From Anoplopoma fimbria (taxonomy: Eukaryota > Chordata > Actinopteri > Perciformes > Anoplopomatidae): a DNA stretch of 64,000 bases. Position numbers and translations under genes: made by a program. Shown one piece after another: positions 1-20,600 of this stretch (position 1 is its first letter; every line of letters begins with the position of its first letter). A model generated the notes under the pieces. The model worked only from the letters and a program-made list of their open reading frames with translations, made no database searches and was not told where the DNA came from. The DNA lies in contig NC_072460.1 in the NCBI RefSeq assembly GCF_027596085.1, positions 6,370,012-6,434,011 on the forward strand. Reading direction: 5' to 3'.

Positions 1-440
1 TAAACCCCAGAACAAGGGGGCAATACCGCACACCAAACTCTACTACATGTCCCTCCTGCCACACAGAAACCTGACCCGTGCTCAGTATTCTCAGACATGA
101 CGTGACCCCAACCTTCGCTACAGTGGATACCCAAAGCAGCTGGGATGGAGAGTTATCAGGTTGCGTGAACACACACTGCAAAATAATTTACAGTTGAGTC
201 AGAAATAGTGTAACTTCCGATGCCCAGTGTCCCCTCTCTGCCAGGTGGTGGGACAAGTTTCCATGGCAAGCTGGTCCATGTGGAAACTCTAAAAGTAGTT
301 CAACTCTCCCAGCTGCCCCCAGCAACTCGACCCTGACAAACATACTGTATGCAGAGGATGCCCCTGTATTATGCAGTAATACAGGAGAATACTATGGAAT
401 CAAGTTTTTACATGACGTGTGTGTTTTTGTTTGTTTGTAG
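1..440. other. Left-edge stretch, probably SRPK intron
   Basis: Ends in a splice acceptor (ttgtttgtag) at 440, feeding the first recognised SRPK exon in phase 2. No upstream SRPK exon could be recognised; an acceptor-like ctctctgccag at 233-243 has no convincing coding sequence after it. Confidence 0.4.
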
Positions 441-9144
<8,704 letters not shown>

Positions 9145-9900
9145 TAGCCTCCTAGCGGCCCCCACAGCCATTGTCTTCCATCTGCTGTCCTCGTGGGCCA
9201 GACGCCGTCAGCAGCACGGCCTGGCCGACTTACGAACATTTACCAGCCACAAACTCAAACTGTGAGACGTTCGATTTGTGATTTCCTGTAGAATGTGGTG
9301 TTTCCCCCATTCAGCCCCAGATAAAGAGTAGGATGCTCTTCCCCACTGGAGGGAGCCTTATTATGCACTTTACGCTGCTAAGGCTACATTCTTTTTTTTT
9401 TTTGTCATAGATCATAGATCATCTCTAGTGTAGCTACTGTAAGTCTGACTGCCAGACCTTTGTGTCCTACAAGTAGCCACATAGAATGATTTTCCATCGT
9501 TTCTTGCTGCACTGACAGGCCTGGCACTCTAGACAGTGAGAAATTGTCAATTTTATGCAAACTTTGAATGCAGTTATTAATCAGTGCGATTAAATGCGAG
9601 GGATTAACTTTTTTTAAGTATACATTTCATAATCTTTTATATTGTATGTACATTAGAACTAGGATTGGTAATCTTGAGAAACTAGCACAAGTATGCTGGA
9701 TTAAAAAGCCCAGAGTTGCCAACTCTTTTCCAAGGAAAGTCACCATGTTGGGAGTCCGTCCCTTCAGGCCACCCAAATAATGCGAGTAAACAGGGTTGTT
9801 TTTAGTACTCACATCTTATTATTAACATGCGTTATATAAAGGGAATTTCAACAAATAAAACAAAAAATGTTTAAGAAGAATATTCTCGACTCCATCTTTA
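9145..9900 (+). other. SRPK 3' untranslated region (inferred)
   Basis: Follows the SRPK stop codon. AATAAA at 9854-9859 is a candidate polyadenylation signal, giving a 3' UTR of about 730 bases; a second AATAAA lies at about 10435. The (T)n run at 9391-9402 and lack of coding signal fit UTR. Confidence 0.45.
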
Positions 9901-11474
9901 AAGTTGCTTTTATTTTATTTTACTTTTTGTACATTGTAATGAACAGCCAGATCAATTGCAGTGCGAATGTGCACTAAGTTTCTTTATCTATATAGCCAGA
10001 AAAATTTCACATTTGACAAAAAGGGTTTCAGTCTTTGTACAATATACCACTCATATAACACTATTGAAATAAGAAAACTTCATTGAAAAGACAATTGAAT
10101 CATGACCATAAACTAATTCGGGAAACTTTATCTCAAACTGCTTTTTTCAAATTTATAAAGTGCCAATTTGTATTCCATAAAGTACAACTCCAATAATGTT
10201 TATGTTGCTCTATGACTGCTCGATGTGTAAACAGACAACAGTTTGCAAACAAGTTTGCAATATATACTTGATGAGGTGATTTTATGTCAATGTTTTCAGA
10301 CAGTTCTGAAGCAGTGGGCGAAGCATTACACTTGACCAAAACCAAGAAGGGAATAAACAAAGAAATCCCAAAAAGTTTAAGAATAGATTATCTTGTCAAC
10401 TTGGTAAAACATATATTGACTATTTTACTATTTGAAATAAACCAACTTAAATTGTGTTTTAACTTTTTGTTTTGTATTCGTTAGTTTAAAGGCAACAATT
10501 ATTTAGAACATGCTTGCTTTATTGTGGTTCAGGTTTTTTAAATACTCAATATTGCAGTAGCTTTCTCAGTAATGTCATTCTGTCTTACTATCCTATTATA
10601 ACAGGCATTCATACATTCATACACGTTCAGACTATGGGTAACATCAACTCCTTTTTTACTATAACAGTTCTTCTCATTCCACTTTCATGCACAACCTAGT
10701 TGCCAGGAAAAATGTTGGCATGCCACAGGACACGTTGAATGTCGTCTCTGAACCATAAACACATTTCATATCAGCCTCTTATCACAGTTGTAGAAATGCA
10801 CCACACCCCTACGTTAAAGTTGTGAAGCTTTTTGTTAGGTTTAGGCAACAAAACTACTTGGTTAGGGTTAGCAAAAACATCATGGTTTGTGTTAAAATGA
10901 TGACGTAACAACGTAATGTAACAGCAGTAACACCAGTATTTACCGACCACCTTCAGTGGACTTTCTTACGTAACGTTACTTACGTAACAAGCATGACTAA
11001 ACATTTACTTTTGGTTTCACGCGGGACACGAACAGCGGTCTCCTGGGTGAAAGCACTGTGTTTGTGTGATACAGATTCAAATAATAGATAGAGATAAGAT
11101 GATAATCATGTTAAACTTGATATGTATAAACTGTGACCACTGTTTGTTATGCAATACTGTATTGTACCTATGTAAATTACTACCAAAGACACCACTTAGA
11201 AGACATAACTGCATATTACATTGTTAAATGCAACAAACAAGATTGAAATCAAACTATGGTGACCTGACCTTTATCTGGGGATGATACCCCCTCTTTCATT
11301 CTCTTTGGTTCCAGTACCTTAAGCATCAAATTGTGATTTGACTTGTCCCTGTTAACACTTCTTTGAAAAATATCATCGAGGTAATGCTGTCCAGAACCAA
11401 CCCTATATATACATACACAATATGTACTTCGTAGAAGACTCATCGTCTACAGTTTCATCATAAAGTCCTGCATG
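9901..11474. other. Spacer between SRPK and the microseminoprotein-like gene
   Basis: The two genes converge here. Contents seen: AT-rich unique sequence and a family-B dispersed repeat at 10832-11065. No exon was recognised. Confidence 0.5.
10832..11065 (+). repeat. Dispersed repeat family B, best copy
   Basis: Landmarks: GGTTTAGGCAACAAAACTAC, AAAACATCATGGTTTGTG and, at the right, GCGGGACACGAACAGCGG followed by CTCCTGGGTGAAAGC. Further copies: 1030-1252 (+), 6742-6960 (-), 14255-14370 (+, partial), 21050-21130 (-), 21478-21665 (+), 22915-23120 (-), 40395-40500 (-, partial) and 42440-42625 (-). Interspersed and non-coding. Confidence 0.75.
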
Positions 11475-12410
11475 TCAAGCTATCCAGCTGTAGGCTCGGC
11501 ACTCCACCAGTGGGTCTTCTTTATACACCGCAGTGTAACCGCACTCCGTCCTGATCCGACGACACTTCCTGGGCCAGGAGGTGGGCTTCATTGGCCTGGA
11601 TGGACAGAGAAGAGACTGTGAGAACTATTCATCATGACAGAGCTCCCATTAGCTAGGCTTTATAGAATCTAAATCCATTAATACGATCCACTCACGTGAG
11701 GCAGTAGTACCCAAAGTCGTGACAGAAGCACACGTCGCAGCCTCTCCGGAAAGAATCTCCCACTTTGTAGTGCTTGTCTTTATAAGAACAGACGCCTGTA
11801 GGAAGAAATGAGCACTGCAATGACACCTCAATCTCTTTTGTGTTCACATTTTTTATCTTCCCTCTTATAATTCAAGGTATGACCCGGTTACACGTTGGTG
11901 AAAGTCTTTTACAGTAGGTTGCTTCAAAACTTTGCAGATTCTAAAAAAATTTGTGCCGTCAAGCTAAAATACATAAAGCCCTATTGCGAGAGGTCAGGCA
12001 CAATAAAATCTATCGTCCTCCCATTCCTGCAGGCTGCCGGAGCGATCCTCATGGGGTTTATCAGTCACCTTGAGAGGGGGATCAATACGAACACACAGCT
12101 GTGAGGAGCCCCGAGGGCTTGAATACAAGGTCAGGGTATAGAGGACATTTGGTCTAATGGCTAGAGGTGAGTCGCAACAGGAGATGATTCATGCTCCCAG
12201 GGAGGAAAGGCAGCAACCCTTTGCCATGCCGGGTCGCACAACTGCAGGATAATCGAATAATTCTACAGGGAAGAAGAAGCAGTCCTCACCTGTTATGTGG
12301 TACATGGAGGCTTCTGAGTATCCGTCGCTCAACAGGAGGATAAGGGGCAAGCCAAACGCAAACACCAGCGGTAGAGAGCATCCGTGAATGCTACTGATTG
12401 AAAGTAACAT
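11475..12410 (-). CDS. Beta-microseminoprotein-like secreted protein, 3 exons, 113 aa
   Basis: Minus-strand exons 12290-12410, 11696-11795 and 11475-11595 have good splice sites (gtgagg and gtgagt donors; ctacag and atccag acceptors) and consistent phases. The product is 113 residues, close to human MSMB at 114. Residues 1-34 form a signal peptide with hydrophobic core LPLVFAFGLPLILLLS. The mature part shows the MSMB cysteine layout: C, then CxxCxC (GCDVCFC), a later C in YYC, then KC, EC and EC, ending in SWIA where MSMB ends in EWII. Eight of the usual ten cysteines are present. The first position is SMY where MSMB has SCY, and the CC pair is reduced to CL. The ATG at 12410 has A at -3; an upstream in-frame TTG at 12446 is not a credible start. 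Family role: small disulfide-rich secreted protein of body fluids; molecular function poorly defined. Confidence 0.83.
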
Positions 12411-12525
12411 TGTCAAAACACGTATATTATTTCCAAAGTCTTCCAAACTGTATTCTTATCTCTTAAAACACTACTTCTGGCTGTCCAGTAAAAGTCCTTG
12501 TGATGGCTCAGTAGACACTGGCTAA

Positions 12526-12534
12526 TATTTATAG
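12526..12534 (-). promoter_or_regulatory. TATA box of the microseminoprotein-like gene
   Basis: CTATAAATA on the minus strand, about 116 bases before the ATG at 12410. It predicts a start of transcription near 12500 and a 5' UTR of about 90 bases. A TATA promoter suits a compact, strongly tissue-specific secreted-protein gene. Inferred from motif and position. Confidence 0.5.
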
Positions 12535-12539
12535 TCTCA

Positions 12540-15500
12540 CAACACTACTGCCAGAGAGAGAGAAAAAAACATCTCCACATGTTTAGTTCCCAGGTTTTCT
12601 TCCAGTGTCCAACTTTTGTTTCACAGCGGGGTATGTTTGGAGTTGTACCCATGCGTCCCTAAATATTACCTTTGGCCCTGCGTAATGGCTGCGTGGGTGA
12701 AAGGATGGCCGGCGCTCAAAACGTACGCTCCATCGGTCCAGTGGTGGCCTCTTTCACCAGCTGGACTTTTCTGGAAATCTTTCGTCAGCCTCTTCACCAT
12801 CTTCCCCTCATTTTATCTTTCACCTGCACATTTCCCCTCACCTCTCTTTCCATCATCCCCCTGCCTCGTCCACCTCCCAATACACATGGATGCTGACTTT
12901 TAAAGCCGAACCTATTTTTTGTGAATGCTGATGTGAGTGCTGACATTGTCCCTTGCGCAAAAGGGAATTGGTTCAAACCAAATGATCCAAAAATTTGCAT
13001 TCTAAAACACCAAAAATGCATGAAAAAACATTGCAAACTACAAAATCTATTTTACTGTCATTCTGAACAACTTAACCTTTGGAGACCCAAGCCTTTTGTA
13101 GCACAGCTTCGGTTTCTTTTGCAAATTGGAAAGCTGACATTCTGTATAATGTATGCTGACCAATAATGGAAATAAAGACAATCTCATGGTTTGCAGAGGG
13201 CACATTCTGCTTTAAACTGTTTGCATATGCTGAAGTACATATAGCATGAAGTAAAGACCAAGAAAGTATGTCAGTTTTTAGTTTTTTTGTTGGTGTGTAC
13301 TACTACTTGTAGTTGTTGTCTGACATCCGGAAAAAATGGCTCAAATATTTGTCCCATTGTATAGATGTTATGTCAAATATATAAATCAAAAGGGGAATAA
13401 CTGTTGCACTCTGGATCTTTGTCACACACAGGCTTATTTTACTGCATCTGTGACCGACCGCAGGACGCTTCGTGGTCAGTCTCTTCCTTCCTGACAGCCT
13501 CTTGCCGGTAACCAGTCGACACACCACGATCCAACCAAAGAGAAAACAAACAGGACATCAAGGGACTGGAAGGAAGTTGCAGTGGTCGAAGGGCTCCAGC
13601 TGGAAAACCACCACTGCCGCCACGTCCTTAGTCATTCTTGCACATGATTGTGCAAGAAGCTCCTGTTGTTAACCAGTAATGGTTGGACACTTTGCACGTT
13701 CTTCCTGTGTCTGTATCGGGTTTCCAGGTGGTCCTGTTTTCCTCCTCCAGGGATGTGGAGATTCTAAAACTTGCATGTAGGTGTGACCAGTATCCTGAAA
13801 ATAATATCCAAATTGAAAGAGGATGTGCTTGATGTGATCTATGCCCGAAGCCAACATTCGGTACACTGTACCGGAGGATGTGGAGGTCGGAGTGGTTGAC
13901 TTTCATGCAGGAGACTGGAGTTGGTCATTAACTTGAACCATAATCTCATCCCAGAATCAACAGGGTGTTTAAGTTCATGACTCTAACCTTACCTTAACCA
14001 CCTTTATTAGCCAGAACCACAGTCTTTCTCTAACCATAATCATTCTATAGTTGCCATGCGTTCTCAGACGATATCAAGGGTTTTGTGGAACGGTCCAATA
14101 TCAATGGTGTTATTGTCTGGGGATTGGGTGCTGGGATAGGATTGTATTTTATGCCAAGAAATATATCTACAAGCAATATTTCCATTATAAATCAGCGCCT
14201 AGGAACCGTACCCCATTTGGAACTGTCCATACCATCAGGACATCGTTTGCAAAGTTTGGTTAGGTTTAGGCACAAAAACAACTTGGTTAGAGAAAGAGCA
14301 TGGTTTGCTTTGAAATAACTTCTTTGTCACGGTTGGGGTACCTTGGTTGTCATGGTAACATTAATAACCACTTAGTTATGGTTAGGGAAGGGTCGTGGTC
14401 AAGGCTAAAAGAAACCAACTCAGTTTGGTCTTGACTGCGCGCACCTTAAATACAGTTATATCTTCAAATTCCAGTCTCCAGAGGTTGAGTCTTCTTTTGC
14501 TCCTTGAGTTTTGAATTGCATGCTCATATATCCGTTGTGCAGAGGATTGTGGGTCAGAACAGCCAGAAAATCATGCAGGCTTGCATATTACACACTGCAA
14601 AGGGATGCAGTAGAACATCCTGGTATATTTTTTGGTGATCTGCATTTGACCTACAACTGACACATTCAAAACTGACCCTAGAGGTGTGATCCTAGGCTTC
14701 ACAGTTTGAAGCCTAGGAGCACTGACCAAGCTGCCATATTAGACACATTATGCTATATTTCACTCCTAATAAACACCCTGTTATTTGCATGAAACCCCAG
14801 AAAGTCATGGGGCACATCTCAGAGAAATCGCATGGAAAGCAGCATTTGCATAGCGGAAGTTAAATATCTTCATATTTAGCTGACTCCCACGCAGTGTGGT
14901 GGGTCAAACACAACAGATTCTACGTAAGTGAGGCTGACTGTGGTAGGTTTGCCGTGATTGAGAGAAAGAGGTGTTTACAGCGTGGTAGGTCGAAGTGGGA
15001 CCGAGGGCAGCAGAGGAGGACCACACAGACTCCCAAAACCGCTGAATATCACAATGTTATGACACGGTGCGCATGCATCGGCCAAAAGCTTTTCTACTAG
15101 CCTCATTTCACACCTTATGTAATCTGCAGCAACCTGCTACTGTCATTCTCTCAGCTGCTAAATTGTCTAGGCACCAGCTCATCAGAGATAATCAATCAGG
15201 TTGAATGGGATAGGGCTAAACAGTACTGAAAGAAGGGGCAATAGTATTGTTTTTAGCAACAAAAATCCAAGAAAAAGGCAATACCATGCCCATGTGCAGT
15301 CTTAACTTGTAGTTCAATTTGGTAAGAATTTATGAATCCCACTGTCCACTGTTTTGGTCCAGAATGAAGTCTCTCAACACATTCTTGATGCAGTGCCATG
15401 AAGTCTTTTATGGACAGTCATGTTCCCAAGAGGATGAATCCAACTGACTTTAGTGATTTCCTGACTTTAAACGACAGCATGAGGTTGATGTTTGATTGAA

Positions 15501-16900
15501 ATATCTAAACAACTATGGTTTGCTGTGAAGTTCAGTGCACGCATTCATGTCCTCCTCACGATGAATTGTAATAGCTTTCCTGCCTGTTTCCAGACTTTTG
15601 CTAAACTAGGCTCTATATAGCAGGATATTAATCTTTTAAGTGTTAAGATAAGATGACAAATTTCGTCCTTTTTTTCTGATGACGGTGGCACAGCTGGAGC
15701 TGCTGACAGTGCACACTGGATAAGTATCCCTTAAGGGCTTTCTGCCAGAAAGGGTCTTATTTCAGTTAGAGCATGATATTGTTCTAAACCTGACCAGTGC
15801 AGTACTGGATTTATCCCTTATTTTTTTTTTTGCCTATTTTTTTTGCCTTAACCCGGGGAGATTTCTAGCAAAAAGCCCTGAATAGCCTACTGCTACAGTC
15901 ACACACAAACAATAGCCCCTCCAACCGCCAACAGTTACTTTTATTAACATTTCCATTCTTTAGTGCAGACCAAAATAAAGTCTATAGATGAAGAGTTAAT
16001 TAGCACAAACCATCCTTAAATTGAATAAACCAACACCAGTTTGATTCATATTGCCGTATTGGGCTAATAAAAAAAACATGATTTCAAAACCAAAAGTGAC
16101 ATTATATCCACCACCCAAGACCACATTGATTAATATGTCCTGGATTGCAGAGGATAAACTCTTTAGGAAAAGCAATACTAACAGATATATGTGTTAATGC
16201 TAATTAACCCTTCAAATGCAATACAGTTTACTCACTGCCATTCAGCATCATTAGGTGTGTTGATAAACTACCAGCTGTAACTCATGAAGTTAATGAAAGA
16301 AGAAGATACCACGCCTAAATAAGTGTCAGACAACAGATTTTTACTCTATGAAACCCTTTGTTGTGTGCTAATAGAATTTATAACGTGCTCATTTACAGCG
16401 GGCATTTAATGTTGTCTGCCTTTTAGTTTATGTTGTGCAATTTTCTTCTAATGTATATTAAAGTAATTTGTGTGCTGTAAACAAGTTGTCATTATTCCAG
16501 TTTGTTCACAACATCTCCTTACCTGTTTTGTAAAAAGCTGCTTTTTTATTCCAACGATTTAGCTCAGGACATCTTTTACGGTTTGTGCTTATAAATGTAC
16601 TTATTATACGTTGTATAAATATATATGAAGTTCTGTGAATAAAAACTAGGACAAAGTTTTATGTCACACTTCTGTCCTTGTAGCATAACTCTGGAAAAGG
16701 AATGTTTCGAAGAGACCTTTCACTTCTGCAACTTCCATCCTAGTTTTACCACAACTTAAAATTAATTTCGAAAAATGGTCCGACTCAAATTAGTATAAAA
16801 AACTGTCCAACACATGACAAAATAAATAATACACCTTAACACAACGTATTTGGAAAATAAAAGAATAAATAAAAACACTTCAAACAAACTAAAAAACAAG
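12540..16900. other. Spacer, no gene recognised
   Basis: AT-rich sequence with a family-B repeat fragment at 14255-14370, a perfect 11-bp inverted repeat at 14690-14718 inside a block resembling 39970-40110, and a 10-bp perfect hairpin at 13634-13657. Open frames here are short and do not resemble known proteins. Confidence 0.4.
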
Positions 16901-16947
16901 TGGTGTTAGCCTGTGCAGCCTGGTAGCGTTCTTCTTCTTTTTGGACA

Positions 16948-17180
16948 CTAAAAGTGCATCAGGGCCCCCCTAGAGGTCAGTCTTTTTCTTGGTGTGGAAC
17001 AGGCAGAGGTGGATATCTCATCATCCTGCTCTGTGGTGCGGCTGCTACTCTTGCCAGGATGTGCAGAATCCTCTTCCTCACATGCCGGGCCACAGGAAGC
17101 TGCGCAAGCTCCAGAAGATAATGATCCACCACTGGAGGCCACGTCAGCAACAGGCTCATGGTTTCCCCCAACATGTAAGC
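16948..17180 (-). other. GC-richer open block, possible exon of unknown gene
   Basis: A locally GC-richer stretch inside AT-rich DNA stays open in two minus-strand frames. One ends GALMHF then stop and is rich in Ser, Glu and Asp (SSSRTTEQDDEIST); the other ends PHQEKD. A possible acceptor (ccataag) lies just upstream on the minus strand. I do not recognise either product. It could be a terminal exon linked to the promoter-like block near 18.0 kb, a transposon relic, or chance. Confidence 0.2.
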
Positions 17181-17940
17181 TTATGGCATTCCTAGTATAA
17201 TCCCAGACACATCATAGTTACGTTAAATAAGAGGGCATCTGTTGCTAAAACAGATGCGATATGTTATTCACCTGTGAATCTGTTATTAAAAGTTTATTCT
17301 CACATATACCATTTGTTCATGTAGTCTTACATGCAACGTGAGTGGAAGAGCCTTAGTATGGTGACTAACAATAAGCTACATAAGTAATATTTACAGCACA
17401 CACTGCTGAAAGCACAACATTGCATTGTTTATCATACAATGCAGACACAGCATTGTCAAAACTGATGTAAAATTGTTAACTCGACCACAGTCCTTCTTGG
17501 CTGTATGCCTGTTTCCTGTGAAGAGGTGGTCATTCTCTGTTCTATATTGTTAAAGTGTCTTCCTGACTTTGTCTGTCCCTGTTAAATAAAATAAACTTCA
17601 TATGTGTTAGTGAACTCCCACACATTATATCACTCACATGTGATACTGAACATTAATACACAGCTGTTTTACCCTATTTCAGTTGTTGAACTGATCAGCT
17701 AAACATAAAATGTGCCAGCCACGTGTAAGCCAGCACTTTTCTCACCAAAGTGACTTGGCATGTAAACAAACGTGTGTTTTTTAATTGAGATCTGATGAAT
17801 AACAGATCCACACTGGTTAAGAAGGTGCCCATCTGACATTATTTAACTGGTTCTGGATAGAATAAACGTAAGCACATGTTGCATTAGCGTAACTTTATAT
17901 TACAAAGCATAAAATTCCATTAGATAACAGGCACTTACAC

Positions 17941-18006
17941 CATCTCTTTCAAATATGCCAGATGTCAATCAGAGGCAGAGTCTGCGGACCAAGTCGGCTT
18001 TTTATA
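17941..18006 (-). promoter_or_regulatory. Possible TATA promoter with short first exon
   Basis: On the minus strand, TATAAAAA at 18006-17999 is followed 63 bases later by ATG at 17943 and immediately by a consensus donor, gtaagt. The spacing fits TATA, a start site about 30 bases on, a short leader and a tiny first coding exon. No following exon could be proved. Confidence 0.25.
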
Positions 18007-18594
18007 CTGCACTACTTCCTGGAAGTAGTGTACTGGTTTTGTTCCCTTCAGGTGAAGAATTAACTTAAATGTCAGTTCTAAAACCCAAATGGCAGTGAAA
18101 CGTTTGAGGTTTCTAAAAGTATAACTTTGTCCTTTTTAGTGGAGCCAGCCTTGCGGTGTATGAAGTCTCATCCCGCTTCACGGCTTCCAAGTGGATACAA
18201 CACGTAGTTCAATAAATAACACTGCTGGGTGACCGTTGAGGTGGCTGCTGAAAGCAGACCACACAGGAGGGATACGCTGATGAATTGCAGGTATATCACT
18301 GTGACAGAGCTGCGGATTCTCAAGTCCCAGGCGGTCTCGGGGCCATGCCACCCTCTTGGAGCACATCCGTGCACAGTGGCCCCTGTGTGATATTTTTGGA
18401 TGTGTGACTCACCCTCAACACCACAGAACTGGATGCTCTGGCTCGGCTGTTAATTACATAAGTGGTCCTATTTTAAACACAACTTTGTGCACAATGAAGG
18501 ATACAGGCATTGGGGACTTTTTTATGGTAAAAAATAATATGTGTGAATAAAGCAGTGTGTACCAAAAGAGTGTTTATTGCTTTGCTTTATAGAA

Positions 18595-18890
18595 TATATA
18601 TACATGATATATATATGTTTTCTTTAAAGTGTAATCTGAATTAGAATCTTTGTGTTTGCATTAACTTTTTAAGCTGTTTATATTTACATCTGAAGCAGGT
18701 CCTCTTCACAGAGTACTATAAGTTTTTAAGGTAGCCCAAAAATAGGCAATCCAAACATTGACTTTAGAAAAGGCCATTTGTTTTTTTGCATCTGCACGCT
18801 TGACACACTGGAAAAGTTTCAGTTGGTTGCAATCTGCAGCCTCACCACTAGGTGCCGCTTAACCCTACACGCCGGATCTTTAAAATCGAC
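18595..18890 (+). repeat. Dispersed repeat family F, copy 1 (3' two-thirds)
   Basis: Contains GCAGGTCCTCTTCACAGAG, GGTAGCCCAAAA, GTTTCAGTTGGTTGCAATC and CTCACCACTAGGTGCCGC, ending ACACGCCGGATCTTTAA. This is a widespread teleost interspersed element as I recall it. The block at 27172-27345 is the other end of the same family. Confidence 0.55.
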
Positions 18891-18937
18891 ATGATACATT
18901 GATTCAGACATGATAACGTTATTGAATGTAAAATGTC

Positions 18938-20600
18938 TTTTATTCGACCTTTTTCAAAATGTGTTTTTTAATAACAGAAATTGTCATCATAGTGAGTCGG
19001 AATACTATTCACAAATAGGAATTCATTAGACATAATCATTTCCCAAATCAAAATTGTCATAATTAATGAAAAGCAACAAGCCTCTTTCAGACTCTGTCCC
19101 CGATTGAGCAACTTTATAAATAAGACTTTTATACATTTTGTGGGGGAGGGGTGTCGACGTCCCGACAAGCAGTCATCCGTTAGTGAGTCGAAATTGAATC
19201 TGAAGATGTTAAGTCCGACGTGACAGAAACAACAACAATCATCACACATCATACCTAGATACGTAGAAAGTAAACAATAACAGAAAGGAAAGATTCTGCA
19301 GTTAACACATAAAAACAAAGATCCCATCAGAAGTACTTGACTAATATCAGTATATCATTCTTTTCTTATATAAAACAAAAACGGATTTCCTTTTTTTTTT
19401 TTTTTTTTTTTCATGTTAACACATGATAGTTTTGTTGGTATTTTGGCAAGAACTGCATTTCAGGACCTAACAGAAAGTCAACTATTATCATAACGTAAAT
19501 CACTAGACTTTGCCCCCGACCCGTCCCACCCCAACATTGTCTTTATACATGATACTGCATGATAAAAACCATGATGAAATCATTGACATTTACACAGTCA
19601 GAAAACGTTTCGTTTGCCGCTAGAGTTAGGAAATTACTTATCATCGACTCTGTGTCCTTTTTTTTTTTATTAGCTTGTCATTCTTTTTTACGTCTTTAAG
19701 ATGATTTTTGTAATTCGCGATTGAGGTGAATTCAGCTTTTGGAATCCAATTAAACTGAAAATAACAGAGAGTCAAGTGCTGTTTTTTTTAAGTTCTATAT
19801 TTAAATGTTTCCCTGAAATCAAGCTAAAGAACTCAGGGGGGAAATATGCATTGAAATACTTAATTATCTTAGTTTGAATTGTTCGACTTGAAGCTGAATA
19901 CACCTCAAATCTGCAGTAAAACACATCTAGCTTCAGAGCTCAGTCACTGTGTAGTCTTCAGTAGAAAAAAACCTACAGTTTCACTACTTGTTTTGCTGGT
20001 TCTGCACCACGTCTGAACGATATATCAAGAGTTCTTAGAGGCACCTGGAGTGGTACAAATATGTGCTCATCAGGGTTTAAGGTACTGTCAGTTCCTCGTT
20101 AAGGTATGTTTCAGTTCATTGTCGAGAATACCTGACCAGTGGTCACGCAGGACCCTTAGGCCTCAGGGTTTTTTTTTTCTTTATTTCCCTTTTTTTTTCT
20201 CATAAAGCATGTCCTGGGCCTGTAAAAGTATTCCCAAATGAGAGATGCACGCTATAGTAGATGTCTTAATCACAATACATTACCGTCATTGATACCATTA
20301 CATATAAAAAAAAAAAAAATCACCATGCTCAGCGAGTGCACTGATATTTCTCAAATGGTCATGTACATATCAAAGCAAATTTCTTGCAATACCAAACGGA
20401 TGAGGTCTGTAGATTCCATTTCAATTGTTTCTATCCTATTACGTGTTTTTCAAACGCTATCACGGTTACTTCAAGGGTAAAGCAAAATAAACTTTCTTGA
20501 ATGAGGGGCCCACCACTCCGACCCCAACGTGGTTGATAAGATGAAGGCTAAAGTCAGTGCAGGACAGCATTGTTAGATTCAGAATAAGGGCTGTTTTCAT
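18938..20600 (-). other. Possible distal 3' UTR sequence (minus strand)
   Basis: AT-rich, with long A/T runs (for example at 19390-19411), no coding signal, and AATAAA on the minus strand at 18943-18938. It could be distal 3' UTR of the LHFPL4-like gene, which is transcribed toward it, but the last exon of that gene is not established. Confidence 0.2.

Noticed and set aside
12411..12446. Longer N-terminus (EDFGNNIRVLT...) for the microseminoprotein-like gene
   Set aside because: The upstream start would be TTG. The ATG at 12410 has a good context and gives a normal signal peptide.
18968..19327. 119-codon minus-strand frame rich in Cys and Phe
   Set aside because: Composition of AT-rich non-coding DNA, no homology recognised; more likely UTR or spacer.
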